Shown here: positions 1 to 12,028 of the stretch, piece by piece
How the letters are laid out: the number at the start of each line of letters is the position of its first letter
Position numbering within the stretch: the first letter of the stretch is position 1
From: Anaerolineales bacterium
GTDB lineage: Bacteria; Chloroflexota; Anaerolineae; 4572-78; NAK82
Length of the DNA stretch: 64,000 nt
NCBI GenBank assembly: GCA_020343875.1
Contig: CP070811.1
Location: 3,601,127 to 3,665,126 of the forward strand
Reading direction: 5' to 3'
The notes under the pieces: generated by a model
Database searches by the model: none
Seen by the model: the letters and a program-made list of their open reading frames with translations, nothing else
What the model was told of the DNA's origin: nothing
Position numbers and translations under genes: made by a program

Positions 1-264
1 ACCATCGCTGCCGTTTTCACGCCTATCCTCATCAACCTTAGCCGGGCCAGAGGCCTGGACCCGGTCTTCTTGATCCTCCCCACAACCCTGGCCACCACTT
101 TCGGCTACTCCTTACCCTCAGCGTCAGCACGTATGGCGCTCATCTACAGCACTGGCGTGATGAGCCGCAGCGAGATGATGCGCTACGGGATCTTGCTGAC
201 TCTTCCTTCGGCGCTGGTGCTGATCGGCTTCTTTCTGCTCCTATCCCTTCTCAACTGGATTTAG
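1..264 (+). CDS. DASS/SLC13-type anion:Na+ symporter, C-terminal fragment
   Basis: The reading frame is open from base 1 and ends at a TAG at 262-264, giving the last 87 residues of a membrane protein; the 5' part lies outside the window. The visible part has a TTLATTFGYSLPSAS stretch followed by a short cytoplasmic segment (MSRSEMMRYG) and a final hydrophobic helix. This matches the C-terminal end of divalent-anion:sodium symporters (sulfate, dicarboxylate or phosphate carriers), where an 'A-F-LP-A-P' reentrant loop precedes the last helix. The substrate cannot be told from the fragment. Another 11-12 helix ion transporter superfamily member is possible. Confidence 0.6.
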   Translation, partial: TIAAVFTPILINLSRARGLDPVFLILPTTLATTFGYSLPSASARMALIYSTGVMSRSEMMRYGILLTLPSALVLIGFFLLLSLLNWI

Positions 265-336
265 CCTTTGCTCATTCTGAGCTTGTTTGTTATAATCCGA
301 GCGATTGACAGAACTGCCCCCAACGAGGTGCTGATT

Positions 337-1155
337 ATGCCAGGTCAAACGCCAGAGAGCACAGCGATGTGCTTTCTGTCCATCATAGTGCCTGCCTACA
401 ACGAAGAAAAGCGACTACCCAACAGTCTGCCGAAAATAATCGATTTCGTGCGGCAACAGGATTATTCTATCGAAGTCATCGTCGTGGACGACGGCAGCAC
501 AGACCGGACCGTGGACGTAGTCAGGGAGTTTCAACAGGAGGCGGAGTTCATCACTCTGCGGCAAGTAGAGCACGGCGGCAAAGGGCACGCGGTAAGAGCC
601 GGCATGATGCAAGCCCACGGCCGGTATCTGTTTCTATGCGATAGCGATCTCTCGATGCCCATCGAAGAGGTGACCAAGTTTTTGCCCCCAGTTCTGGATG
701 GGTACGACCTGGCGATCGCCTCCCGGGAGATTGAGGGAGCCCGGCGGTACAACGAGCCTGCCTATCGCCACCTCATGGGGCGAATCTTCAACCTGATTGT
801 GCGCCTGCTGGCAGTCCATGGCATTCAGGACACTCAAGCGGGCTTCAAGTGCTTCCAACGTGAAGCGGCTCGCCAGCTTTTCCCACTTCAAACCATCGAC
901 GGATGGGGCTTCGATGTCGAGATACTGTTCATTGCCCGCAGGCAGGGCATGCAGATCGTTGAAGTGCCCATCAACTGGTACTACGAGGATCGCAGCCAGG
1001 TAAGACCTATTCAGGACACCTATAATATGCTCCGAGAAGTCCTGAAAGTGCGTCTCAATGCCTGGCAGGGGCGATACCAATCGGCAGGCCAAGATTTGGA
1101 CCAGCGCGTCAACCAGTCAGCGAATCAACAATCACCACCAATCGGAGAGTCATGA
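337..1155 (+). CDS. GT2 family glycosyltransferase, dolichyl/polyprenyl-phosphate glucose synthase type
   Basis: A cytosolic or membrane-associated GT-A glycosyltransferase expected to move a sugar from a nucleotide sugar to a lipid phosphate. Visible motifs: SIIVPAYNEEKRLP near the N-terminus, VIVVDDGSTDRT (nucleotide binding), the CDSDLSMP variant of the DxD metal site, and GWGFDVEILFIARRQG with ...VPINWYYEDRSQV near the C-terminus, the hallmark of the DPG synthase subgroup. No C-terminal membrane helices are present. The ATG at 337 is chosen because GAGGTG lies 6 bp upstream; the frame extends to a TTG at 268 but without a ribosome site. Its stop overlaps the start of the next gene (ATGA), so the two are translationally coupled. 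Confidence 0.85.
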   Translation: MPGQTPESTAMCFLSIIVPAYNEEKRLPNSLPKIIDFVRQQDYSIEVIVVDDGSTDRTVDVVREFQQEAEFITLRQVEHGGKGHAVRAGMMQAHGRYLFLCDSDLSMPIEEVTKFLPPVLDGYDLAIASREIEGARRYNEPAYRHLMGRIFNLIVRLLAVHGIQDTQAGFKCFQREAARQLFPLQTIDGWGFDVEILFIARRQGMQIVEVPINWYYEDRSQVRPIQDTYNMLREVLKVRLNAWQGRYQSAGQDLDQRVNQSANQQSPPIGES

Positions 1156-2912
1156 CCGGTAGATCCGCTGCTTTGCGGTCTCGTCATGCCCGGAGTTGGG
1201 ACACGAGACGCATATTCGTGACGCTGGCCCTGGGAGCGATGAGCACTTTGAACGCCTGTGGCTTAGTCCCGGCACCGCCCAGCCCCACACCTTCCGCACC
1301 ACAGACATCAACACGCCCAGATTCTCCATCACCAGCGGAAATCCTACCTGCTGGCGACCCGACCCAAACCGCACACTTCCTGACCGCCACATCGGCGCAT
1401 CCAACAGCCGCGCCAAAAGAGCACTCAACCTCTACTACCCAGGCTGACAGGGCCGAGCCGACCCCGACGGCCGGTGTGCCGCGCCTTACGCCGACAATCC
1501 GGCCTACGGCCACCCATCATCCGCCCGCCCCAACCCCTCAGCCATCGGCCACACCGACGTCTTCGTCGACACCGCCTGCGACGGCGAGGTCTGACATATC
1601 TGTCTCCACGGAACAAGTGACGCTTCTGACTTATCCGTATCACGACTTTCTGCGAGCGGAACAAGACACCCTGTATGGAATGACGGTCCAGCATCTGGAA
1701 CGGGCAGCGTATGAAGCAGCGGCGCCCAACCCATCACCCCGGAACTACCAAACCCTGGTGATCGAGAACGCATTCCTGCGACTCACCTTTCTACCTGTGC
1801 TGGGTGGACGTCTCTACAGTGTGATACTCAAATCTACCGGCCAGGAAGTCTTCTACCACAATCCCGTCATCAAACCATCCCGCTACGGGCCACTTCTTCC
1901 TATCGAAGACAACTGGTGGCTGGCGGTAGGGGGTATGGAATGGGCATTTCCAGTGCAAGAACATGGCTACGCGTGGGGCCAGCCCTGGACTTACGAGGTG
2001 AGCTCTACTCCCCAAAACGTTACGGTCACTTTGCAGGATAGCACCCAAGCGGGACGCGTACGCGCGGAGGTGCGAGTCATCCTGCCGGCATACAGCGCGA
2101 CCTTCTCCATTCAGCCCCGGCTAATCAACGGCAGCGATCATACCATGCCCGTGCAATTCTGGCTGAGCGCGGCCCTTGCCCCCGGTGCCACATCGGTGGT
2201 ACCCGACACCCGCATCATCGTTCCGGTGAACCAGGTGGTTGTCCATAGCCGGGGTGAAACAGGCTGGCAGCTGCCGGGTCCGCGTTCGCCTATGCCATGG
2301 CCGGTGGCTGGCAACCAGGACTTGAGTCGCTACGACCAGTGGTCCGATTACTTGGGATTCTTCGCCCCTTATATGCAAGCCAGTTTTATGGCAGTCTACA
2401 ATCCGAGCGCGGATGTGGGTATCAGCCGGATCGTGTCGGCGGGCCAGATACCTGGTCACAAGATCTTCGCCTTTGGGCTCAACTTTGGTGATCGCAGCTA
2501 TACCGAGGGTAACAGCCAGTACCTCGAAATGTGGGGCGGCGCTAACCCAGGCTTCTGGCCAGAAGACGACATCCAGCTTGCCCCGGGTGACGCTATCGAG
2601 TGGCGCGAGACCTGGTGGCCTCTAGCCGGGCTGGGCGGGCTCACCTTCGCCAACGAGCAGGTAGCCTTCAACCTGTTGCATGGCTCAAGCCTACGCATTC
2701 TCGGCGCGCGATCACAAGAGGCCATCCTGATAGTATCAGCCGACGGGGTCGAACTCTCTCGCACCTCTCTGGACTTGCACCCCAGCCAACCCGCAGAATC
2801 GCCCATCCCAGGGAGTAGCAGCCCATCGCTTCGCATTCAGCTCATCACGCCTGACGGAGTCCTGATGGCAGATTACCAGACTTCGCTTCCACTTGCAGGT
2901 ACTTCGCTATGA
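1152..2912 (+). CDS. Lipoprotein with Thr/Pro/Ser-rich linker and DUF5107-like mutarotase-fold domain
   Basis: A predicted exported lipoprotein of 586 residues. The N-terminus has Arg-rich residues, a hydrophobic stretch and a lipobox (STLNAC, Cys at about residue 36). Residues 40-150 are almost entirely Pro, Thr, Ser and Ala, a flexible surface linker. From about 185 the sequence (VIENAFLRLTFLPVLGGRLYSV, then IKPSRYGPLLPIEDNWW) resembles DUF5107, a beta-sandwich of the galactose-mutarotase/carbohydrate-binding superfamily. It probably binds or acts on glycans outside the cell; catalytic residues are not evident. The start overlaps the preceding glycosyltransferase and its stop overlaps the next gene, so the three form a tightly coupled unit. 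Confidence 0.75.
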   Translation: MTGRSAALRSRHARSWDTRRIFVTLALGAMSTLNACGLVPAPPSPTPSAPQTSTRPDSPSPAEILPAGDPTQTAHFLTATSAHPTAAPKEHSTSTTQADRAEPTPTAGVPRLTPTIRPTATHHPPAPTPQPSATPTSSSTPPATARSDISVSTEQVTLLTYPYHDFLRAEQDTLYGMTVQHLERAAYEAAAPNPSPRNYQTLVIENAFLRLTFLPVLGGRLYSVILKSTGQEVFYHNPVIKPSRYGPLLPIEDNWWLAVGGMEWAFPVQEHGYAWGQPWTYEVSSTPQNVTVTLQDSTQAGRVRAEVRVILPAYSATFSIQPRLINGSDHTMPVQFWLSAALAPGATSVVPDTRIIVPVNQVVVHSRGETGWQLPGPRSPMPWPVAGNQDLSRYDQWSDYLGFFAPYMQASFMAVYNPSADVGISRIVSAGQIPGHKIFAFGLNFGDRSYTEGNSQYLEMWGGANPGFWPEDDIQLAPGDAIEWRETWWPLAGLGGLTFANEQVAFNLLHGSSLRILGARSQEAILIVSADGVELSRTSLDLHPSQPAESPIPGSSSPSLRIQLITPDGVLMADYQTSLPLAGTSL

Positions 2913-4873
2913 CGACCATTTGCGATAACTGTGGGGCAAGCGTTCCCACTCACCAGCCGTTTTGCCCCAGCTGTGGCAAACCACAGCCAATAGCTGGAGA
3001 AGGCGCGCCAGCCGCCACGCCAGAGTCACCTGCCCTGCCAGCGGGTGCCGTCCCCAGAAGAAGGTCCCTGCGGCGGGCCATGGTTGGTTGCCTGCTAGCC
3101 TTCAGCTGCGTGGTCCTCATCTTCCTGGCTATTGGTGGCGTGGCCACTTATCAGGGCTTGCAGGAGCGGGCTGCGCTCACGCGCCAGCAGGCAACTGTCC
3201 ACTTCCAACGCGGCCTGGAGCATATGGAAGCCGGTGAATACGAACTGGCCATCGCCGAGTTTGAGCACACTCTGCGCCTGGACCCAGCCCACCGTGAAGC
3301 GCGTGACGCCTTGCGCGACGCCAAGACCACCGCACTGGCTCAGCCTACACCCACATCAGCCACCCTGCAGGAGGCAACCGCGGCTATGTTGGCCGAGGCC
3401 GAGGCACTGGTTGGTGAGGAGAAGTGGACAGAGGCCATCCAGCGACTGTCTCAACTGCGCGACCTGGCGCCTGATTTCCAATCCCAACAGGTGGCTGACC
3501 TGCTCTACACAGCCCAGTTCAACCTGGGCATTCAGTTGGTGAGCGACAGCCGGGTAAATGAAGGGGTGCACGCTTTTGAGCAGGCGCTGGCCGAGCGCCC
3601 CGGCGACCCCGAAGCCAGCCGCCAGCTTGATCTGGCTTCTCTGTACGTGTCCGCCCAGGTAACCTGGGGCGCTGACTGGCCCAGCACCGTTGACTTTCTG
3701 GAGCAGCTTTACACCCTCACCCCCAACTACCTGGATGTGGGCAGCCAACTCTACCAGGCTTACGAGACTTACGGAGACGACCTGGTGGCTGAGGAAGCGT
3801 GGTGCCTGGCCGAGTTACAGTATGCGGAAGCTGCCTTGTTAGAACCGGGTCCTGCCATTCAACGCAAATGGGAGCAAGCGGTCGAATTGTGCCGCACTCC
3901 CACTCCCACCCCCAGCCCGACCGTCATACCCTCGGCCCCCATCACCGACACACAGGCCATGACGGCCACCATGGGTAGCACCCAAACGCTTCTCTCCCCC
4001 GCAGGCTCGATTCTCTTCTCTAAATTCAACGAGCAAGACAAGCGCTGGGAAATCGCTGCAGCAACGCCAGGAGGTGGCGCCCCGGTGGTTATGCTCGACA
4101 ACGCGACCCAACCGGCTACCAGCCCCAATGGCCAGTTGCTGGCCTATCACGCCGAAGCAGCCGAAAGCGAAGGGTTACACGTGTTTAACGTGGCAAGCGG
4201 CGAAGACATCCGGGTCAGCACTTTCCGCGAAGACGCCACCCCCGACTGGGCACCCGATAACCTGCGTTTCGTCTTCCCCTCCCAACGCTCTGGCAACCGT
4301 CGCTGGCAAATCTACATCGGCTGGGCCGACGGCAAGGGAGAAGCCGTGCCTTTGGTTGAGGGCCGCACGCCAAGCTGGTCCCCGGATGGCAGGTTGATCG
4401 CCTATCAGGGCACTGACGCCCAGGGCAACAACCCTGGCCTTTATCTGATCAGCGCCGAAGGAGGGCCTATCACCCGCCTGACGCAAGACGACAGCGACCG
4501 GGCTCCAGCCTGGTCGCCCGGGTGCGCTGAAGGAGTGCTTACTCTTACTGACGAAGGAGTTGGGACAGCAACCCCCGAGGATGCGAACGGAAGCGATTGC
4601 CAGATAGCATTTATGTCAACTCGGCGCGGAGATTGGGAAATCTTCGTCACCCATGTACTGAGTGGGACGGTGACACGCCTCAGCACCTCAGCCGGGAACG
4701 ACGGATTACCTACCTGGTCCCCCGATGGGAGTCATATTGCATTTGTTTCGGACCGAGGCGGCACCTGGGGTGTATATATTATGCCAGCCACGGGGGGAGA
4801 AGCGATCAAAGTTGCTGACTGGAGTGAAGAGCACGTCGATTGGTTGGTGGAGCGCATCGACTGGGTCAAGTAA
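2909..4873 (+). CDS. Zinc-ribbon, single-TM, TPR and TolB-like beta-propeller protein
   Basis: A 654-residue mosaic protein. Residues 5-22 form a zinc ribbon (CDNC...CPSC). A transmembrane helix spans about 58-80 (VGCLLAFSCVVLIFLAIGG). TPR-like helices follow (FQRGLEHMEAGEYELAIAEF and two further copies to about 310), then a Pro/Thr-rich spacer, and from about 370 a PD40/WD40-like propeller with repeated 'W-S-P-D-G' blades (SWSPDGRLIAYQG, TWSPDGSHIAFVSD). Such propellers bind peptides or glycans and occur in TolB-type proteins. No enzyme activity is predicted. It starts inside the stop codon of the DUF5107 lipoprotein and probably belongs to the same envelope complex. Confidence 0.75.
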   Translation: MTTICDNCGASVPTHQPFCPSCGKPQPIAGEGAPAATPESPALPAGAVPRRRSLRRAMVGCLLAFSCVVLIFLAIGGVATYQGLQERAALTRQQATVHFQRGLEHMEAGEYELAIAEFEHTLRLDPAHREARDALRDAKTTALAQPTPTSATLQEATAAMLAEAEALVGEEKWTEAIQRLSQLRDLAPDFQSQQVADLLYTAQFNLGIQLVSDSRVNEGVHAFEQALAERPGDPEASRQLDLASLYVSAQVTWGADWPSTVDFLEQLYTLTPNYLDVGSQLYQAYETYGDDLVAEEAWCLAELQYAEAALLEPGPAIQRKWEQAVELCRTPTPTPSPTVIPSAPITDTQAMTATMGSTQTLLSPAGSILFSKFNEQDKRWEIAAATPGGGAPVVMLDNATQPATSPNGQLLAYHAEAAESEGLHVFNVASGEDIRVSTFREDATPDWAPDNLRFVFPSQRSGNRRWQIYIGWADGKGEAVPLVEGRTPSWSPDGRLIAYQGTDAQGNNPGLYLISAEGGPITRLTQDDSDRAPAWSPGCAEGVLTLTDEGVGTATPEDANGSDCQIAFMSTRRGDWEIFVTHVLSGTVTRLSTSAGNDGLPTWSPDGSHIAFVSDRGGTWGVYIMPATGGEAIKVADWSEEHVDWLVERIDWVK

Positions 4874-4891
4874 GAGTCCACTTGCCATCAT

Positions 4892-4920
4892 TTGATGTTT
4901 AGGCCGGATTGGGCTATACT
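4892..4920 (+). promoter_or_regulatory. Sigma-70 promoter for tRNA-Pro
   Basis: A TTGATG -35 box and TATACT -10 box are separated by 17 bp. The predicted start site lies a few bases before the mature tRNA at 4931. Confidence 0.8.
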
Positions 4921-4930
4921 ATCGCCTGTT

Positions 4931-5004
4931 CGGGGTGTGGCGCAGTCGGCTAGCGCGCTGCGTTTGGGACGCAGAGGTCGCCGGTTCAAGTCCGGCCACC
5001 CCGA
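4931..5004 (+). tRNA. tRNA-Pro (anticodon UGG)
   Basis: A 74-nt cloverleaf with acceptor CGGGGTG/CACCCCG, anticodon stem CTGCG/CGCAG, loop TTTGGGA (anticodon TGG) and T arm around GGTTCAAGTCC. The 3' CCA is not encoded. It sits immediately before a YbaK-type editing enzyme that acts on mischarged tRNA-Pro. Confidence 0.97.
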
Positions 5005-5029
5005 CTCATCAGAGCCAAACTCAAGACCC

Positions 5030-5070
5030 GGGCGCAAGGTATAACCTGCACACCTTGCGCCCTTATGTTT
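5030..5070 (+). terminator. Stem-loop terminator after tRNA-Pro
   Basis: A perfect 11-bp stem (GGGCGCAAGGT at 5030-5040 with ACCTTGCGCCC at 5052-5062) is followed by TTATGTTT. It would end the tRNA transcript before the ybaK-like gene. Confidence 0.7.
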
Positions 5071-5137
5071 CCTGGCAGCATAGATTTGAATTGACCGCTC
5101 ACGCGCCGCTCCCGCCTTTTGGGAGTTACATTGAATT

Positions 5138-5629
5138 GTGACCCAAGAAAAAACCAACGCTATGCGCGCTCTCGAGGCGCGCCAGATCCCGTACCAGGTC
5201 TTCACCTTTTCGCCCGACATCCACTCGGCCGTCGGCGTGGCGGAGGCGGTCGGGCTGCCCCCACACCAAGTCTACAAGACGTTGGTGGTCCTCCGCACTC
5301 AGGGAAAACCGATGCTCATCATGGTCGCTGGCGAACGGGAGTTGGACTTGAAGCGCGTAGCCCGATCAGCTGGGGAGAAGAAGGTGCGCATGGCCTGGCA
5401 CAACGAGGCAGAGAGGCTGACCGGCCTGCAAGTGGGCGGCATTTCGGCGCTGGCGCTCCTCAATCGCCCCTTCGACGTGTTCATCGACCAGCCGGCCACA
5501 GAATTAACGCACGTGCTGATCAGCGCTGGCAAACGGGGGATTAACCTGCGCGTCCCGGTGCCTGATCTGATTCGCATCACGCGAGCGCGCATCATTGAGG
5601 CCACCCCGCCATCAGGCGAACATTCCTGA
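5138..5629 (+). CDS. ybaK: YbaK/EbsC-family Cys-tRNA(Pro) deacylase
   Basis: A 163-residue single-domain trans-editing enzyme that hydrolyses Cys-tRNA(Pro) made in error by prolyl-tRNA synthetase. The sequence follows YbaK closely: GLPPHQVYKTLVV with the conserved lysine, LDLKRVARSAGEKKVRMA, and GLQVGGIS followed by the ISAGKRGINL segment. The start is a GTG at 5138 after GGGAG (spacing somewhat long at about 12 bp). The gene directly follows tRNA-Pro(UGG) and its terminator, a neighbour relationship that makes functional sense. The last 38 bases overlap tail to tail with the glycoside hydrolase on the opposite strand. Confidence 0.9.
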   Translation: MTQEKTNAMRALEARQIPYQVFTFSPDIHSAVGVAEAVGLPPHQVYKTLVVLRTQGKPMLIMVAGERELDLKRVARSAGEKKVRMAWHNEAERLTGLQVGGISALALLNRPFDVFIDQPATELTHVLISAGKRGINLRVPVPDLIRITRARIIEATPPSGEHS

Positions 5630-7109
5630 TCTGAAAATCATCCCAGGCAAAGTCATCGTGCTGCAAATCAGGCGCCAGGCGGGCGGCCGTAACCGTCAAC
5701 TCGTTGTAGCCGGGGCGTAAGGCCGAGACCGGTACCCGACGACGCACGGTCAACCAGCGGCGGGCAAAATCACCCTGTGGCAGATCAGGCGCCAGAGGCA
5801 CACCATTGACGGCGATACTCGATCCCACCTCGTTTTGCTGCATCAACTCCAGGACCAAAACCCAATCCGAGCTGCCTGGGTCGTCCAGGTAAAACCCGCC
5901 CGTCCATTTCAGGCTGGGCTTGCGTCCGGCCAAGAGCGGCCACCACGGCGACGGCAGGTCGCTGTCGCCCAAATGGATCACGGCGTCCTCGGCCAGTACC
6001 TGCACCCACTCGGGTTGTCTGCTGCCTGCTAAGAATCCGCTCCGGGCCCGTGGTCCGGTGTCCCGAAGCCCTGTTGTGCGTGTCCCTGCCGCCTGCTGCC
6101 AGGCCTCATACGCCGGGCGTGGCTTACCGGCCAGGTCAATCAGGCTGTAGCCCCCGAACGGGTCCCCCGGCTCTGGCTGTGATAGATTCCAAACCGCCAA
6201 CAATTCTACCCATGGCCACTCGCGCCGAACTTGGCCCAGGGCAGCGCTCAGGTAGTCTGCCTGCTGGGCCAGGCTGACGCCGATGTCTGGCTGGTTCGGT
6301 GGCGAATCCACCGTCCAACCCATCTCAGTGATCCATACCGGCTTATGCCCGTCTCCATTTTCCAGCATAATGGCCCGCAGGCTCTCCAGTCGGCGAAAGA
6401 CCAAGCCATGGTTGGCGCTGGCCGGGGCATCAGGTGGCAGGCCAAAGCCATAAGCATGGGCACCCAGCACGTCAAAGTAGGGAGCCGCACCAGCGTCGTA
6501 CAACCCTTGCAGGAAGGCTCGTTCGTCCATGGCCTGGTCGCCGTCACCATTGGTAGGCGCCAGACCCGCAGCAACGACTAGCGCCTTGGGGTCCCCGGCT
6601 TTTACTGCCCGGTAGCCAACCCGAAGCAGCTGGGCGAAGGCGTCCGGGCTGGGCGGGTGGCCACCCCATTCCAGCGCCAGGTTGGGCTCGTTCCAGATGA
6701 TGTAGGCCCGGATCCGCCCCCTATAGCGCCACGCGACTCGCTCCACGAAATGCTGATAATCCCCCAGAGCGTCAGGCGGAGCATTGAGCGGTGGCTGCAC
6801 ATCACTCACCCAGGTTGGGTGCTGGTCGAGTCGGACGACCAAGTCCAGCCCATAGTACTCGGCCCCAGCTACCACCTGGTCCGTCACTTCCCAATGAAAC
6901 TGGCCCCGGGTCGGCTCAATCTCCCGCCAGGCGAAGACCTGCACCAGGGTATCGAATCCCGCCGACCTGGCCAACATCAATGATCGATCGTCAGCCCTGA
7001 GTGTGTGCGCCGCCAGCCGTAGCTCCCGGCTCCCACCGCCCGTCAGCCCAGGCAGCATAAGCGTGCATCCAGCTAACAGCCAGACGACCGCTGGCAAAAA
7101 CCATCGCAT
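5592..7109 (-). CDS. Lipoprotein glycoside hydrolase, clan GH-A (GH39/GH42/cellulase-like)
   Basis: A surface lipoprotein with lipobox LLAGC (Cys about residue 15) followed by a TIM-barrel hydrolase. Retaining clan-A signatures are visible: the acid/base in IIWNEPN (Glu about 141) and the nucleophile in VWITEMGW (Glu about 262). The N-terminal barrel strand FAWREIEPTRGQFHW is typical of the clan. From about residue 370 a beta-sandwich follows, probably a carbohydrate-binding module. The specific substrate cannot be named; beta-xylosidase, beta-galactosidase and glucanase are all possible. The ATG at 7109 is preferred over a TTG at 7121 because GGAGGT precedes it at the right distance. The upstream region carries a phased tandem repeat. 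Confidence 0.8.
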   Translation of the reverse strand: MRWFLPAVVWLLAGCTLMLPGLTGGGSRELRLAAHTLRADDRSLMLARSAGFDTLVQVFAWREIEPTRGQFHWEVTDQVVAGAEYYGLDLVVRLDQHPTWVSDVQPPLNAPPDALGDYQHFVERVAWRYRGRIRAYIIWNEPNLALEWGGHPPSPDAFAQLLRVGYRAVKAGDPKALVVAAGLAPTNGDGDQAMDERAFLQGLYDAGAAPYFDVLGAHAYGFGLPPDAPASANHGLVFRRLESLRAIMLENGDGHKPVWITEMGWTVDSPPNQPDIGVSLAQQADYLSAALGQVRREWPWVELLAVWNLSQPEPGDPFGGYSLIDLAGKPRPAYEAWQQAAGTRTTGLRDTGPRARSGFLAGSRQPEWVQVLAEDAVIHLGDSDLPSPWWPLLAGRKPSLKWTGGFYLDDPGSSDWVLVLELMQQNEVGSSIAVNGVPLAPDLPQGDFARRWLTVRRRVPVSALRPGYNELTVTAARLAPDLQHDDFAWDDFQIRNVRLMAGWPQ

Positions 7110-7180
7110 CCACACCTCCAACTGATCCCTGACCGGAAACGCTCCGAGAACTTTGAGATAACTGGGGTAATCTCCGCTCC

Positions 7181-7205
7181 AAATCAGCCAGCTGCCAGCT
7201 GATTT
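7181..7205. repeat. Inverted repeat upstream of the glycoside hydrolase gene
   Basis: AAATCAGC (7181-7188) and GCTGATTT (7198-7205) form 8-bp arms around a 9-bp centre. The element abuts the TTGGGATAA repeat array and may be an operator. Confidence 0.5.
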
Positions 7206-7290
7206 GGGTTTAATTGGGATAGATTTGGGAAAGTTTTTGGGATAAAGTTGGGATAACTTGGGATAAGGTTGGGATATTTTGGGATAAACC
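7203..7290. repeat. Degenerate tandem array of TTGGGATAA units
   Basis: About seven or eight copies of a TTGGGATAA-like unit, spaced roughly 10-12 bp apart (TTGGGAT begins near 7214, 7239, 7248, 7258, 7269 and 7279, with degenerate copies at 7203 and 7225). The spacing is close to one helical turn. The array lies in the 5' upstream region of the GH lipoprotein gene and just downstream of the AlbA_2 ATPase gene, both on the minus strand. Confidence 0.75.
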
Positions 7291-7308
7291 CGGGAGTCTC
7301 AGCTAAAA

Positions 7309-10956
<3,648 letters not shown>

Positions 10957-10962
10957 ACTTCT

Positions 10963-10991
10963 ATTATACGAACATTTGTTCGATATGTCAA
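10963..10991 (-). promoter_or_regulatory. Consensus sigma-70 promoter of the radical SAM-ccrM-ATPase operon
   Basis: On the minus strand TTGACA (10991-10986) and TATAAT (10968-10963) are both perfect matches, separated by exactly 17 bp. The predicted start site coincides with the ATG at 10956, so the transcript is leaderless. A GANTC site (GATTC, 10996-11000) sits 4 bp beyond the -35 box. Confidence 0.92.
10969..10982. promoter_or_regulatory. LexA-type SOS box inside the promoter spacer
   Basis: CGAACATTTGTTCG is a perfect match to the CGAAC-N4-GTTCG SOS box known from Bacillus and other Gram-positive-type LexA proteins. It fills most of the 17-bp spacer between -35 and -10, where repressor and RNA polymerase cannot bind together. 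Confidence 0.88.
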
Positions 10992-11140
10992 GGGCGATTC
11001 GATCCGAATTGGCCGGTCAGGCCTGTTTGACCCAAACCCCTGGCTCACCCATACCTGATTATACCTGAAAGGCAGGCTGCTGACCACCCCCAAACCACCC
11101 CGAGGGTGCGTCCCCAAACCTGGGGCACACCCCCTCCCGG

Positions 11141-12025
11141 CTATGTGTCTTTGACCCTGGACTGGGAGCCAAACTCACGGGCCAGGCTAACCCATTCAGC
11201 CAGGCTAAGCGTCTGGGCACGCCGGTGGGAATCGATCCCAGCTCGTGCCATAGCAGCCGATACATCAGACGAAGATCGGCCCAACCCGGCAGCCAAAGCG
11301 TTCTTGAGTTGCTTGCGTTTTTGCCCGAAGCCAGCCCGGGCAACCCGGAAGAAAGTCTCCGCATCGCTCGGGCCGGGTATGCAGGTGTCAATCCGGACCA
11401 CGGCCGAGTCGACTTTAGGGGGCGGCACAAACGCACCGGCTGGGATGCGGGCGACAATGCGGGGCTGACCATAATACTGGACACTGACCGCCAGCAGGCT
11501 CATATCGCCCGGTCCAGCCACGATGCGCTTGGCAACCTCACGCTGGACGGTCAGCACCAATCGGCGAGGAGGCAAGTCCGCTTCCAGCAAATGGCGGATG
11601 GCAGCCGAGGTGATGTAATAGGGCAAGTTGGCGACGACCGTGTATTCCAAGGGAGATTGCAGGTTTGAAGGCAGGGCGTCTCGGATGAGTGTAGCCGGGT
11701 CAAGCTGCAGAATGTCGCCCTGAACCAGGTGCAGGTTAGCCAGATGAGCCAACTCACCCCGCAGCACACCCAGCATCCCCTCATCCAGCTCTACGGCAAC
11801 GACGCACCCGGCGGCCTGGGCCAACTGGCGAGTGAGCATGCCCAGGCCAGGCCCAATTTCCAGCACGACCCCCTGCGTAGATAGATCGGCTGCCTCGACA
11901 ATCTTGTGTAGGACATTGGGATCAGCCAGAAAATGTTGTCCCAGCCCCTTACGTGGGCGCAAGTCGTATTTGTCCAGGAGTTCCCGCACACCCGGAGACT
12001 TTTCGTCGTGAGGAAGGAGGTTCAT
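11141..12025 (-). CDS. rsmA: 16S rRNA dimethyladenosine transferase RsmA/KsgA
   Basis: A 294-residue SAM-dependent enzyme that dimethylates A1518 and A1519 of 16S rRNA during 30S assembly. Visible motifs: RPRKGLGQHFLAD at the start, motif I VLEIGPGLGMLT, acidic loop VAVELDEGML, and catalytic motif IV VANLPYYIT. Length is normal. The ATG at 12025 lies just 4 bp after the stop of the YabE-like gene, so the two are co-transcribed. The yabE/rpfB-ksgA neighbourhood is conserved in Bacillus and actinobacteria. Confidence 0.96.
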   Translation of the reverse strand: MNLLPHDEKSPGVRELLDKYDLRPRKGLGQHFLADPNVLHKIVEAADLSTQGVVLEIGPGLGMLTRQLAQAAGCVVAVELDEGMLGVLRGELAHLANLHLVQGDILQLDPATLIRDALPSNLQSPLEYTVVANLPYYITSAAIRHLLEADLPPRRLVLTVQREVAKRIVAGPGDMSLLAVSVQYYGQPRIVARIPAGAFVPPPKVDSAVVRIDTCIPGPSDAETFFRVARAGFGQKRKQLKNALAAGLGRSSSDVSAAMARAGIDSHRRAQTLSLAEWVSLAREFGSQSRVKDT

Positions 12026-12028
12026 TTT

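Noticed and set aside
4935-5141. Small open frame across tRNA-Pro
   Set aside because: It runs through the tRNA and its terminator.
7203-7290. CRISPR array
   Set aside because: Units are only about 9 bp with spacing of about one helical turn; there are no spacers and no cas genes.
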